Shown: positions 51,341-60,093, counted from the first letter of the stretch. The stretch is 64,000 bases of DNA from a virus (IMGVR_UViG_3300045747_000527:124001-188000); one strand, 5' to 3'. Notes: a model not told the origin generated them from the sequence alone. A program made the numbers and translations.

Positions 51341-52264
51341 CTATTCGGTCTTGAGGATGTGGGCTCTAAGAGCCATTGGTGCGGTTTCTGGTCCGCGGAT
51401 GTAGGGTTCGATCCAGATGGGTTTTCTGAGGCTGCGTTTAGGTCCGTAGGGTTGATTCTTTCTGTGGCCGCAGACTACAAGCTGGAGTTCTAGTTTCTTG
51501 CCAGAACCAGAAGTTCCGAGCTGGTATTGGCGGACATGCTGGGTCAAATCGACAGTAACGGGCTCTAAGATCTGATAGACAGTGGGCGCTACCCCAGTCC
51601 GCTCGTTCTTGGTCTTGTTCTTCGAAACCCCCACCCGCTGGAGATTCTTGGGCGTCTGCATGGCACAAAGAGCGGAGGCTATAAGCCGGCCTGCTAGCTT
51701 GACCGCCAGTACGTTCGGCGGGTCCGGTTGGTTCTCTGCAAAGCCTGCAACGTCGTCTGGAATGCTCAGGGGAACTGCGGTGCTGCGGAGAACATTAGCT
51801 GTGCTTCTGTTGGCTACTACGATCATCCAGTCGCCTGTGCTCTCACCCTTCGTCCCTGCCTCCTCCGCTATCGTCGGGAAATACCCGACTTTGATGAAGC
51901 TTACCGGCTGGTACTCCTTCTCTGAATACATGAAGAGGAGGTCTCCACAGGTGCGCGGCAACTCAAGAATGAATGCCTCCCACGGCGCCTTCAGCTTGTC
52001 CGCTACATCCCGCGGAACACTGGTGGTCATCGCTGCTGCAGCCCACTTCGGAGATACCTTCAGAACTGGAAACCCACTCTCTAACCAGGCCTGCCCCCAG
52101 TACGCGTCGATTACCTTGCCGTCCTCAGTTATCTGTGACCCCAGAGCATCCAGTATCTCGTTCCTCGTCGCTCCTCTTCTCCTGGCCTTCTCTATCAGTA
52201 GGGCCCTTTGTTGCTCCCACTCTATCGTTGTGGGTAGCCACTCGTCCGTGACTAGATCTTCCAT
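51341..52264 (-). CDS. Hypothetical protein (307 aa)
   Basis: Start MEDLVTDEWLPTTIEW with GGAGG upstream. N-terminal helices, a beta-rich middle, and a C-terminal VVCGHRKNQPYGPKRSLRKP followed by IWIEPYI, a motif seen in a phage/mobile-element hypothetical family. First gene after the promoter at 52284. No known function. Confidence 0.68.
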   Translation of the reverse strand: MEDLVTDEWLPTTIEWEQQRALLIEKARRRGATRNEILDALGSQITEDGKVIDAYWGQAWLESGFPVLKVSPKWAAAAMTTSVPRDVADKLKAPWEAFILELPRTCGDLLFMYSEKEYQPVSFIKVGYFPTIAEEAGTKGESTGDWMIVVANRSTANVLRSTAVPLSIPDDVAGFAENQPDPPNVLAVKLAGRLIASALCAMQTPKNLQRVGVSKNKTKNERTGVAPTVYQILEPVTVDLTQHVRQYQLGTSGSGKKLELQLVVCGHRKNQPYGPKRSLRKPIWIEPYIRGPETAPMALRAHILKTE

Positions 52265-52283
52265 TAACTTGTCCTCCACCAGC

Positions 52284-52292
52284 CTTATACCC
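52284..52292 (-). promoter_or_regulatory. GGGTATAAG promoter (minus)
   Basis: 20 bases upstream of the 307-aa gene start; borders the gene-poor region. Confidence 0.8.
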
Positions 52293-52737
52293 GCTTCAGA
52301 CCCAGTATTTTTTCTGCCCGTCCGGCGGACCTTCGAGGCTCCCTTTGATCAGAGGAGCTACCGTTGGGTACCCTACCCCCACCCCTACCCCTAGTTCCTC
52401 TTTTCTAGCAAGATCTATGGTGGGGAAAGCTTGATACGCACGACCCTGGGTAGGTCACTTGATCAGAAAGGGACCCCCTACCCTACCCCCAATACGCAGC
52501 ACCCTGGGTCGCTCATTCGGCAGTTTCTGTAGGGATATAGCTTACTGAGCACACGAGACTGGAGATGGGCCTGCTACCTGTTCCGCAGATTAGCATTTGG
52601 CTGCTTAGAACCTGCTAGGGCCACATGGGCTCATTTGGTCTTAGAGAACGCTAGGTACACAAAAGCCCTCATCATCTCGTGGAAGCTAATGGTCCGCGGA
52701 AATGAGAGGGCTTAGGGTTGAGGGTCTATGGTCGCGG
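52293..52737. other. Gene-poor stretch with C-rich repeats
   Basis: Two blocks of CCCTACCCC-type repeats (52366-52393 and 52471-52490) and ACCCTGGGT occurrences. AAGCCCTC/GAGGGCTT (about 52661-52713) form a hairpin followed by TTGTG on the minus strand, a possible terminator of the 38-aa gene. No protein gene seen. Confidence 0.6.
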
Positions 52738-52854
52738 TCATGCGAGGAACGTCCAGTGGCTTCCAGTGAAGCGGTACCAGGCCTCGTATTCCGCAAAGTA
52801 GGCTACAGCGCCCTTACGGACGTTGCTACCAGGGTCGTGGATTGACGTGGGCAT
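52738..52854 (-). CDS. Small ORF (38 aa)
   Basis: AAAGGAG before the ATG; MPTSIHDPGSNVRKGAVAYF then an aromatic end (YRFTGSHWTFLA). An isolated gene inside the repeat region; role unknown. Confidence 0.55.
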   Translation of the reverse strand: MPTSIHDPGSNVRKGAVAYFAEYEAWYRFTGSHWTFLA

Positions 52855-53410
52855 GTGGTTCTCCTTTCTTGTCTATGTTTGATCAGGTTGTGTTGTGGTG
52901 GGGTGAATGGTGATGATGCGCTACCCAGGGTACCGGAATGCCGGGATATCGGGGTGCCGGGGTACCGGAATGCCGGGGTGTCGGGGTACTAAGAAGGGTG
53001 TCGGGGTACTAAGAAGGGTGCGGGGGTACTAAGAGGGGATACCTACTAGGTCATGAGAAAGCTAGGTCATGAAAGGGCTATCTCACTGGTTAAGCGCAAC
53101 GCATAAACAGATAATGACACAGGCTAGATCTTGCTGCAACACCAATCAGATAACGACCCTGCAACCTCTTGATATCACTAGGGAATAAACGATCTATATA
53201 TAATTCCAGATCATATCGTTCCCTCCTTAGGGTTTGCTAGGGCCTAAACTCGCGATCTGAAGGCAGGCAGCATACATGCTGCGCCTCTAGAGGGGTATAG
53301 CTGGAGGACAGAGGACTAAGCAGCGGTTCCCTCTGTTTTCCGCCGGACGTATTTTGGGGAGAGTACGGGTGGGCCACTAGGTGAGCTGCTTCGAAAGTAC
53401 CGTGGAGATG
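52855..53410. other. Candidate replication origin or control region
   Basis: Contains tandem 20-bp repeats TCGGGGTACTAAGAAGGGTG at 52981, 53001 and a variant at 53021, two copies of TACCGGAATGCCGGG, two TAGGTCATGA copies, an AT-rich patch (53192-53212, CTATATATAATT) flanked by GGGAA...TTCCC, and a GCAGCAT-AC-ATGCTGC-type hairpin. No genes. Iteron-like repeats beside AT-rich DNA fit an origin. Confidence 0.55.
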
Positions 53411-53411
53411 T

Positions 53412-53420
53412 GGGTATAAG
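53412..53420 (+). promoter_or_regulatory. GGGTATAAG promoter
   Basis: 55 bases upstream of the 122-aa gene; right edge of the repeat region. Confidence 0.8.
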
Positions 53421-53474
53421 GGTAGTACAGACCGAAAGCCTACTCTGCTACCAACCTCTATCCAAAGGACCGCT

Positions 53475-53843
53475 ATGAGCAAAAACACGATCTGGGTACG
53501 CCTCCAACTTGGCAATGACTGGGGCAGGTACTACCTCGCTTTGCAGCCGCTTGGGCGTCATGGAACCTGCAGCATTTCCCGAGGAATCAAAGTTGTCGAA
53601 GGGGAGCCTATTTCGATCCGTTTCCCTGATGGCACTATTGAAGACACCACCATCACCCTTGACCGCCACACCGAGATGGTCTCCGAGCAAGGACAGTCTT
53701 CTCACCCTGTCCACAGCAGTGTCCCTGCCGCCGTCTACGACAACCGAGGCATCAGGGCCGTCATCGAACTCGACCAAATAGACGTCCCCCTGGATTGGGT
53801 CAAGGCTCACGAGCCCTCCGACATTCCAGAGGCTAACCGCTAG
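53475..53843 (+). CDS. Hypothetical beta-rich protein (122 aa)
   Basis: MSKNTIWVRLQLGNDWGRYY, then repeated strands (GIKVVEGEPISIRFPDGTIE). AAAGGA upstream. First gene of a three-gene unit next to the presumed origin. Unknown. Confidence 0.68.
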   Translation: MSKNTIWVRLQLGNDWGRYYLALQPLGRHGTCSISRGIKVVEGEPISIRFPDGTIEDTTITLDRHTEMVSEQGQSSHPVHSSVPAAVYDNRGIRAVIELDQIDVPLDWVKAHEPSDIPEANR

Positions 53844-53879
53844 AGCTACGGTGCACATCTCATTGAAGGAGGAATTCTA

Positions 53880-54662
53880 ATGCCTGACAACCTAACGATG
53901 CTCAACGACCGGTACAACACTGGGAAGCTACTCCTTGCCATCAAGCCCCTGACGGGTCTTCCCATCACCCGCGGAATTCTTGATGCCTTCGTACGGCTAC
54001 GCAAGATAGAGATGAAGGCGGTTGATATTGAGAGGACCCTACTCAAGTACGAGTACATCCTTCAAATCCCAGCGCCAGGTGGGTGTAAAGCCAACACACG
54101 GTACTACCGCACCACGCGCAAGTACGCCCGCATGGTCGGGTGGATGGTCCGCTACGGCCGGGTCTTTCAGGTACTTGCCTATTCAGGGCCGCACCCAGGG
54201 TATGGCGAATCAGATCTGAGAAAGATGAGAACCTACAACTTCTTCAGCCCGCTGCCGGCAAAGCAGAAGTGGGATTCCCTGGAGGCCCCTAACAAGGAAA
54301 GGAAACTGCTGCTGAACGGCTTTCCCTACAACAGCCTGGCCCTGCGCGAACTCTGTCCTCCAGACCCGGTAGCTATGGCCCGCGACGCACGAGAGATACC
54401 AGTACAGGACAGGGATTGGGTCACGGTAGGCGAGGCTATCCACATGTCGTGGAGAGCTGGTGTCACACGTTCCGATGGGGTTTGGGCCGCGCGGGAGATA
54501 CGCTACTTGATCTGGGGACGTAAGATTCCGCGCACCAAAAGCCACGGCAAGCATGGGTACTGCATGATTCTGAAATCAGATCTGGAGGCCTTCATAGGCC
54601 AAGTAAGAGCAGCTCCTGGGACTATCTACGGCCTAGTGATCAAAGAGAGGACCAACACATGA
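53880..54662 (+). CDS. Hypothetical protein (260 aa), possible DNA-binding
   Basis: GGAGG before the ATG. Basic helical N-terminus; a C-terminal segment WVTVGEAIHMSWRAGVTRSD followed by YLIWGRKIPRTKSHGKHGYC resembles a MerR/excisionase-like DNA-binding layout. Position beside the repeats makes a replication or repeat-binding role possible but unproven. Confidence 0.6.
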   Translation: MPDNLTMLNDRYNTGKLLLAIKPLTGLPITRGILDAFVRLRKIEMKAVDIERTLLKYEYILQIPAPGGCKANTRYYRTTRKYARMVGWMVRYGRVFQVLAYSGPHPGYGESDLRKMRTYNFFSPLPAKQKWDSLEAPNKERKLLLNGFPYNSLALRELCPPDPVAMARDAREIPVQDRDWVTVGEAIHMSWRAGVTRSDGVWAAREIRYLIWGRKIPRTKSHGKHGYCMILKSDLEAFIGQVRAAPGTIYGLVIKERTNT

Positions 54663-55204
54663 CCAAGACACCCGAGCAATTCAAGCGATTCGTTCTGACC
54701 CTCAAAGAGCTAGGGGCCTGTCCTGAGGCACGCAGATGGGTACAGCGACAGAAGAACATGGAGAACGTACTGACGTGTGAGGCATACGACTGGGCCATCT
54801 GGCTTGTCGCTGCTCTCATGCCCGCGACGGCCAGTAGAATACTGCACAAGGTGCTGCTCATCTCTTTGAAGACTGTGGAGCGCCGTCGATTCGACAAGGA
54901 GGAGTGGCAGAAACTATCTTTCCGACGTTTAGTGGCCGTAGTTCACGGAAAACAGCCGGTCTGGGGGAAGTTGGGTGGACCTTACTTTGCCAGCCGCTTT
55001 TTGGACGGCCTAAGCACCGCCAGCTTCCGCGCCACCTACGCCCATCTCACGATCAAACACGTTCTGATAGACCTCAGCCACACCAGCCACACGAAAGTGC
55101 ACAACACGGTAACTTCCATGGTACTGACCTCAGGGAGGACTGCCCTCAAACGCTACCTAAAGAAGGCAGCCCTCCATTCCCGCGGCAAACAGAAAGAGGC
55201 CTGA
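54659..55204 (+). CDS. Hypothetical protein (181 aa)
   Basis: ATGA overlap with the gene before. Helical, basic, with WAIWLVAALMPATASRIL near residue 50 as a hydrophobic helix. C-terminus Lys-rich. No family recognised. Confidence 0.66.
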   Translation: MTKTPEQFKRFVLTLKELGACPEARRWVQRQKNMENVLTCEAYDWAIWLVAALMPATASRILHKVLLISLKTVERRRFDKEEWQKLSFRRLVAVVHGKQPVWGKLGGPYFASRFLDGLSTASFRATYAHLTIKHVLIDLSHTSHTKVHNTVTSMVLTSGRTALKRYLKKAALHSRGKQKEA

Positions 55205-55211
55205 CAGGCTC

Positions 55212-55385
55212 CTACCGGACTTGGCCGAGAGGGCACCCAGCGACTGAACCGCTTTCCACCGGGTCATCATCGGTCAAGTCCGCCGCATCCTCATCGTCAT
55301 CGTATTCGAAATCACCGAAGGTCTGTCTCACGGGCTGCGGTGTTTTGCATGCGCTGTAGTAACGCAATCGTTCATCATCAGTCAT
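55212..55385 (-). CDS. Small acidic protein (57 aa)
   Basis: GGAG from the upstream stop context serves the ATG. MTDDERLRYYSACKTPQPVR then a very acidic DFEYDDDEDAADLTDDD run. Such acidic proteins may mimic DNA, but nothing proves this here. Confidence 0.65.
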   Translation of the reverse strand: MTDDERLRYYSACKTPQPVRQTFGDFEYDDDEDAADLTDDDPVESGSVAGCPLGQVR

Positions 55386-55387
55386 GG

Positions 55388-55682
55388 CTACTCCGAGAAC
55401 AGCATTCGGTGAAGCCTGGGTGTGCCCTCAAACTGACGGTGCAGGATACTGGCAACGGTACGAGAAGTTGTGAGGGAGTTGGGTATCGTAAACCGGGCTA
55501 CGTGATCGTAGGTGTCAGCAACAAGGTCTCCTAGGGTCTGGTGTGCAACACTGGGTTCTCTAGCTATCTTGGCCTGCTTCATACCCACACCCACAGCATC
55601 AGCCATGCCATCAACCCGCGCGCAATGATTACAGAAACTTCTCGCAATTGATGGGGTGAACCAGCGGGGCAAAGTCAATCAC
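55388..55682 (-). CDS. Cys-rich protein apparently frameshifted near its start
   Basis: A GTG-started frame reads VIDFAPLVHPINCEKF and then hits a stop; a +1 shift at TTT-C continues CNHCARVDGMADAVGVGMKQ to the TAG at 55388. Joined, the product has a CEKFCNHC zinc motif. Unknown function; may be an inactivating indel or recoding. Confidence 0.5.
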
Positions 55683-55729
55683 TCTGAGTGAACGAACCCA
55701 CCAAAACGACGCTAACAAACAGAAGGGCA

Positions 55730-56116
55730 ATGACTCACATGCTTGATACCACACACTGTCAGGAGTACTTCGCGACCGTACTGGCGCACAGCAAGCAGTT
55801 AGGTACTGCAGCTGAGGCACAACTCCAGAAGATGCTTGGGTACCTAAACCTCTACGCCTGCAAAACGGGAACAGCTGAGGACGGCTCACCCATTCTCGAC
55901 CCCGAGACAACCAAGTGCATTCTGCACAAGGACTTCGCTGCGTACTCATTCGTGTTTACGATGGAGCGAAGAGTCAGCACAGAGACCTGCGGACCTGTGT
56001 ACAACTACTGGTTCGACGGTGGTTTGATCTTTCATTCACCAAATGTCCCTGACCCGTTATCAGTTGTTCTGACCACGGGTGACGAGCCCGAAGAGTACTG
56101 GATGATTCACACCTAG
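55730..56116 (+). CDS. Hypothetical protein (128 aa)
   Basis: Start placed at MTHMLDTTHCQEYF (AAGG just upstream); a GTG at 55688 would extend it by 14 residues. Alpha/beta with a VSTETCGPVYNYWFDGGLIF segment. Unknown. Confidence 0.6.
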   Translation: MTHMLDTTHCQEYFATVLAHSKQLGTAAEAQLQKMLGYLNLYACKTGTAEDGSPILDPETTKCILHKDFAAYSFVFTMERRVSTETCGPVYNYWFDGGLIFHSPNVPDPLSVVLTTGDEPEEYWMIHT

Positions 56117-56128
56117 CAAGGAGGACCA

Positions 56129-56731
56129 ATGATCACTGAATTCCCAATGAGTCAGGACTTACAAGCATGGTTCGTGGCCAACAAACCAGCAGAGAACCTC
56201 ATCTACGGCAAGGGCCTGGCGACACAGGTCATGTTCGTCCGCGACGAACTACAACAACTTGTGGGACAGGACCTAAAGTTCACAGCATTTCAGAAGATGT
56301 ACATTGCACGGGTTATCTCCACGCACACGAGCAAATCGGTGAAGCTGCCTGTGTACCTGCTCCAGCGGCCCGACCTGGGGCTGCATCTCATCCTGCGGGA
56401 CAACTATCACGACTGGAAACTCTCTGTGATCAGTGACAATCCCATCTCCGAAGACTTCTCTGGGCTGTTCCACACAACCCCACCCATAGAGCCCGAGTAC
56501 ACCGGCAACGAATTAGCTCCGTGCTACTTCGATGGGTTCCCAGAAGGAACGACCTTCGGGTACTACGAGTCAGGAGACAAGAGGCAGTGGTCAGCTATGC
56601 TCGGAAGCGACTACGCGGTGTACATGACGGTATTCTTGATCATGCGAGCCCTAGGAGTAGTCAAGCCCAAGGTCTGGCACACCCGTAAGAGCCATGCCGA
56701 GGAACTCGCAAGGGACAGAACAGAAAGGTAA
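56129..56731 (+). CDS. Hypothetical protein (200 aa)
   Basis: AAGGAGG before the ATG. Mixed alpha/beta with aromatic-rich C-terminal half (PCYFDGFPEGTTFGYYESGD) and a basic end. 12 bases after the previous gene. Unknown. Confidence 0.68.
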   Translation: MITEFPMSQDLQAWFVANKPAENLIYGKGLATQVMFVRDELQQLVGQDLKFTAFQKMYIARVISTHTSKSVKLPVYLLQRPDLGLHLILRDNYHDWKLSVISDNPISEDFSGLFHTTPPIEPEYTGNELAPCYFDGFPEGTTFGYYESGDKRQWSAMLGSDYAVYMTVFLIMRALGVVKPKVWHTRKSHAEELARDRTER

Positions 56732-56740
56732 CGACGCACG

Positions 56741-56896
56741 ATGACCCAGTTGGACTTCTCCGCGTATCTAGCTAGGAGGTATCAGGGGTACAGAGCCTAC
56801 TCAGTGTGGAACGCATGGACACACTGGGTTGCTTGGCTGTGTCCCTTCATACAGTACGGGCCTAAACGAAAGGTATCACGCAGGAGGAGCGAATGA
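56741..56896 (+). CDS. Small Trp/Arg-rich protein (51 aa)
   Basis: MTQLDFSAYLARRYQGYRAY, then WNAWTHWVAWLCPF, a possible membrane-associating helix, and a basic C-terminus. Ends ATGA into the next gene. Confidence 0.55.
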   Translation: MTQLDFSAYLARRYQGYRAYSVWNAWTHWVAWLCPFIQYGPKRKVSRRRSE

Positions 56897-57045
56897 CCGA
56901 ACAACTCACCTTCATCCACTTTGTCCGCCGGCAACTGCTGGACACCCCCGATAGTGCCTACGCCAAGTGGGTCAGCTTTCGCAGTGCCCTACGTTCCTGG
57001 CGGCGAGTGCTTGGAGAATACGAACCACCGATAGCGTACGGATGA
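56893..57045 (+). CDS. Small basic protein (50 aa)
   Basis: ATGA-coupled; GGAGGAG upstream. MTEQLTFIHFVRRQLLDTPD followed by a basic helix. Unknown. Confidence 0.6.
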   Translation: MTEQLTFIHFVRRQLLDTPDSAYAKWVSFRSALRSWRRVLGEYEPPIAYG

Positions 57046-57063
57046 TCAAACCACGGAGGACCA

Positions 57064-57327
57064 ATGAAACTCGATAAAGTGAGCACCGAAGAGCTTGAAC
57101 GAGAGCTGGCCAAGAGGAAAGAGGCTCAGGTAATGGAAGCGCCCACGCCGCTAGCCAACCCAGACTTCTCGGCCATGACTGCAATGATCGTAGAAGGCAC
57201 AAACGGAACAGCAAAGACTGGACGCGAAGATTCTGACTTTCAGATCTACGTGTACGAGGCGGCCATGACGGCTGTCTATGGTGAGGACTTCTTTGACTGG
57301 CTGAACGAGAGGCTGATGGGAGAGTGA
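57064..57327 (+). CDS. Hypothetical protein (87 aa)
   Basis: GGAGG before the ATG. Charged helix (STEELERELAKRKEAQVMEA) and an acidic C-terminus (YGEDFFDWLNERLMGE). Unknown. Confidence 0.66.
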   Translation: MKLDKVSTEELERELAKRKEAQVMEAPTPLANPDFSAMTAMIVEGTNGTAKTGREDSDFQIYVYEAAMTAVYGEDFFDWLNERLMGE

Positions 57328-57331
57328 TCTA

Positions 57332-57754
57332 ATGGGAGTAAGTAGCGATGCAATACTATTCTACGGCTTCTCAGCCGAGGATGAGGGAACCTGGGAAGAA
57401 CTGGAGGACACGGATTGGGAAGAAGAGTTTGCAAGGAGGAAAGGAATCAACCCACCAGCAGTGGCCTACAGTGACGCAACTCAAGCAGAGTGGCGAGAGT
57501 ACTGGGACAAGTCTCGTAAGGCGCGAGCTGATGAGCCTTGCGAGATAGACCGTCACTGCTCGGATGGACATCCCATTCCTTACGTGTGCATCAGGGGGAC
57601 ACACGTGACAGCCAACCGGGGGAGCCCTCAAGCGGTGACTCCAGAGTTCCTGACCGTAGACCCTCGGTGGAATGATCAACTGAAGTCTTTCTGTGACTTG
57701 ATGGGAATCCCTTGGGAAGAGCCCAAGTGGTACATCGCCTCATGGATGGGGTAA
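57332..57754 (+). CDS. Hypothetical acidic protein (140 aa)
   Basis: Very acidic N-terminus (EDEGTWEELEDTDWEEEF), then alpha/beta with CEIDRHCSDGHPIPYVCIRG, a Cys/His cluster that may bind metal. Unknown. Confidence 0.66.
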   Translation: MGVSSDAILFYGFSAEDEGTWEELEDTDWEEEFARRKGINPPAVAYSDATQAEWREYWDKSRKARADEPCEIDRHCSDGHPIPYVCIRGTHVTANRGSPQAVTPEFLTVDPRWNDQLKSFCDLMGIPWEEPKWYIASWMG

Positions 57755-57763
57755 GGAGAGTCA

Positions 57764-58219
57764 ATGGGTTACAAAGTAAGAGACTTGGTAGTCGCTGCCA
57801 AGCAGATCACAGAAGAGAACTTCAACCACAAGGCTATGTGGGTGCACGCAGAGAAGGGTGACCTGGGACAGATCATCCACATCCTTCGTCCGGATGAGGA
57901 TGCCGCCATTCCCACTGTTCGCTTTCGCAAGAGTGGCACAGCCGCCATCGTGGCCTCGGATGAGATAGAGGCGTTCACGGAGAGAAACCCGGTAGAGGTG
58001 ATAGACCAGATACTGGGGCAGGTGCCCAAAGCCCTGACTGCTCTACGAGGTAAACTAGAGAAGATCAAAGACAACTCCTGCTATCGCCCGCCGGAGTTTC
58101 AGACACCCACATGGGAAGAGCTGAAGCAGCTACTCAACTTGATGCTCCCTATCCCGCCACAGACAGAGTGGGAAAAGCAGATCTATCGAATCGTAGTGAT
58201 GAAAGAGCCCCCGGTTTGA
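57764..58219 (+). CDS. Hypothetical protein with SH3-like N-terminus (151 aa)
   Basis: Residues 1-60 (YKVRDLVVAAKQITEEN, KAMWVHAEKGDLGQIIHILR) look like a small beta barrel; the rest is helical. AAGGAG upstream. Last gene of the unit before a terminator. Confidence 0.66.
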   Translation: MGYKVRDLVVAAKQITEENFNHKAMWVHAEKGDLGQIIHILRPDEDAAIPTVRFRKSGTAAIVASDEIEAFTERNPVEVIDQILGQVPKALTALRGKLEKIKDNSCYRPPEFQTPTWEELKQLLNLMLPIPPQTEWEKQIYRIVVMKEPPV

Positions 58220-58220
58220 T

Positions 58221-58253
58221 CGGGAGGGAAAGCGGCCGCGCTTTCTCTAGCCC
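58221..58253 (+). terminator. Intrinsic terminator
   Basis: AAAGCG-GCCG-CGCTTT followed by CTCTAGCCC. Confidence 0.8.
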
Positions 58254-58273
58254 TGCAATTCTCAGCCAACCGC

Positions 58274-58282
58274 GGGTATAAG
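58274..58282 (+). promoter_or_regulatory. GGGTATAAG promoter
   Basis: 23 bases upstream of the 61-aa gene; CAATT about 17 bases before the core; extended identity with the promoter at 7405. Confidence 0.82.
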
Positions 58283-58304
58283 ATCTGCAGAAAGGATCTG
58301 TCTA

Positions 58305-58490
58305 ATGGTCATCCGAGGACTCAACTACCTAATACAAGCCGCCGAACACCCTACCTATGAACAACTGAAGGCACGCCTTATAGAAGACCTGCGCTTGATG
58401 GGCTACGGCTCGGTCAAGGTAGAACCCATCGACCTTAAGGACATCTCGGTCGGACTCACGTGGTCTGAGGCGAAAGGATCTAACCAATGA
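58305..58490 (+). CDS. Small hypothetical protein (61 aa)
   Basis: AAAGGA upstream. MVIRGLNYLIQAAEHPTYEQ, helical then beta. ATGA-type overlap with the next gene. Unknown. Confidence 0.65.
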   Translation: MVIRGLNYLIQAAEHPTYEQLKARLIEDLRLMGYGSVKVEPIDLKDISVGLTWSEAKGSNQ

Positions 58491-58498
58491 GGAGACCA

Positions 58499-58888
58499 AT
58501 GACCATCCGCAGTCCGTGTATCATCACCGCCAGGCTCTTACCAGGCGTCAAGACAACCGATGCCCTCATATCCATCGAGTACAACGGGTGGTCCTCTGAC
58601 GCCCGCCGTAAGTACACAGTGTACGTAGACACGTCCGGGTTCGAAGAAAAGGTGAGTGACCTTAGCTCAGGGGTAGGTGGTGGCACCCTCCAAGAAGGGC
58701 TGAGGTCGTTCCTATCATTTGCCGCGGCTTGTGGGGAGAGCATCAACCACCAGAGGCGGACTGGCCAACCAGGGGAGAACTGTGACCTCTTCGATCCACC
58801 GTTGGATGAGTGGTGCGCAGACAATGAAGAAGAGCTGAGCATGCTCGGCGTTGAGTTAGAAGAGACACCCAATTTGATCGAGGAGTAA
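58499..58888 (+). CDS. Hypothetical protein (129 aa)
   Basis: Start MTIRSPCIITARLLPG chosen because GAGGAG lies just upstream; an ATG 12 bases earlier is possible. Beta-rich with acidic C-terminus (DEWCADNEEELSMLGVELEE). Unknown. Confidence 0.65.
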   Translation: MTIRSPCIITARLLPGVKTTDALISIEYNGWSSDARRKYTVYVDTSGFEEKVSDLSSGVGGGTLQEGLRSFLSFAAACGESINHQRRTGQPGENCDLFDPPLDEWCADNEEELSMLGVELEETPNLIEE

Positions 58889-58890
58889 CT

Positions 58891-59391
58891 GTGGAAACTG
58901 TAAAATACAAGCTGTACTACGAATATGATCTACTTTGCTGGTCTATGAGTAGGCTCCGCTACCTGGCCACACTATACGGGATCTCAACAACACGTTACAG
59001 CGACCAGATGCGGCTGGTCGCACGTGTTCTGCGGGAGCAGGCGAAAACGGGCGGGAGGATACCTTATCGTGCGCGCCTCTCTGAGGATGACTGTGCCGAG
59101 CAACTCGTACCAGTGCCCACGTCGCCCCTCCCCACCCTACAAGCACTCAAGGGATTCTCCCTTGGGCACAATGGACTCATCAGCCCAGGTGCAGGACGAA
59201 TGGGCACGTGGCTACATAGAATAGTTGTGATGAGAGCTGCGACTAAAGATGTGGCAACACTCGTAGCAAAGATCGGCAAGCTTCAAGCCAAGCTTGACGC
59301 AAAGAAAGGACAACATGGGAAGAGCACCAAGCGCAGAGACACAACTGAAAACACAGCGCAGGCAGTACAACGAACTCAAAAGAGCCGCTAA
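58891..59391 (+). CDS. Hypothetical basic protein (166 aa)
   Basis: GTG start with GAGGAG upstream. Helical N-terminus with a RLRYLATLYGISTTRYSDQM segment that could be an HTH, and a Lys-rich end. Last 77 bases overlap the next gene. Unknown. Confidence 0.62.
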   Translation: METVKYKLYYEYDLLCWSMSRLRYLATLYGISTTRYSDQMRLVARVLREQAKTGGRIPYRARLSEDDCAEQLVPVPTSPLPTLQALKGFSLGHNGLISPGAGRMGTWLHRIVVMRAATKDVATLVAKIGKLQAKLDAKKGQHGKSTKRRDTTENTAQAVQRTQKSR

Positions 59392-59536
59392 CGATCTAGG
59401 CGCGCGGGCAACATCAGCAATCCGACAGGCAGCCCACTACGAGATGGTCATACGGGCAGGCCAGCCAGTACATGGCACTACGGCGGCAGGTGGTTCGATC
59501 CCACAACGCAGTCCAAAAGGAGATAAGTCAGGGTAG
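59315..59536 (+). CDS. Small helical protein (73 aa)
   Basis: Start MGRAPSAETQLKTQ with AAGGA upstream. Helix-rich (YNELKRAANDLGARATSAIR), then a Gly/Pro-rich tail. Unknown. Confidence 0.6.
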   Translation: MGRAPSAETQLKTQRRQYNELKRAANDLGARATSAIRQAAHYEMVIRAGQPVHGTTAAGGSIPQRSPKGDKSG

Positions 59537-59575
59537 AGCTGAGGGCGGTAACACCACTCCTCAGTTTCTCTAGCC
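59537..59575 (+). terminator. Intrinsic terminator
   Basis: GCTGAGG...CCTCAG-type stem followed by TTTCTCTAGCCC. Confidence 0.78.
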
Positions 59576-59600
59576 CTTGTGCAAATAGCGGTGCGGATAT

Positions 59601-59609
59601 GGGTATAAG
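59601..59609 (+). promoter_or_regulatory. GGGTATAAG promoter
   Basis: 20 bases upstream of the 65-aa gene; CAAAT about 18 bases before the core. Confidence 0.82.
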
Positions 59610-59628
59610 TATTGTAGGAGGAAGATCA

Positions 59629-59826
59629 ATGCCCAACACCGCCACTCGACTCGTGGATATCAAGAGCCTCAACCTTGATGCGCTGGATATCCGCCACCTC
59701 AAACCACAACCTGTGCAGCAACAGGTGTGCAATCGCTGCCGACAACCCTTGCCATATACCCACGCAGACCACATCATGCTCGCCCTCGGCTTTCGCCGGG
59801 TGTGCGAAGCCTGCACTAAAAGGTAG
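59629..59826 (+). CDS. Zinc-finger protein (65 aa)
   Basis: Start MPNTATRLVDIKSL, AGGAGG upstream. VCNRCRQPLPYTHADH and VCEACTKR form a zinc ribbon at the C-terminus. Unknown. Confidence 0.7.
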   Translation: MPNTATRLVDIKSLNLDALDIRHLKPQPVQQQVCNRCRQPLPYTHADHIMLALGFRRVCEACTKR

Positions 59827-59868
59827 ACTGCGGAACCCCACCACACCAAACTGAGAGGAGACTAGACC

Positions 59869-60093
59869 ATGTTCACACTTGTCGTTGCAATGCTACTGAA
59901 CCACCCGGCCACTGCCACGGTCGCCTTCAAGGCCACCGTCTCCTTGGAGACAGTGCGCGCCGAGAAAGTTGAGCGGCACAATAGGGCTGAAGAGCTAGGG
60001 CACTGGCTCAACAAGTTGGACGGGGAACGCCAAGCGGCACTAGCTCGCTACTCCCCATTCGCCGACGCTGACTCCGCAAATCCGTTCGAGTAG
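59869..60093 (+). CDS. Small protein with hydrophobic N-terminus (74 aa)
   Basis: MFTLVVAMLLNHPATATVAF could be a signal or anchor segment, then a charged helix (EKVERHNRAEELGHWLNKLD). GAGGAG upstream. Unknown. Confidence 0.62.
   Translation: MFTLVVAMLLNHPATATVAFKATVSLETVRAEKVERHNRAEELGHWLNKLDGERQAALARYSPFADADSANPFE

Noticed and set aside
52921-53040. CRISPR array from the tandem repeats
   Set aside because: The 20-bp repeats are directly adjacent without spacers of constant length.
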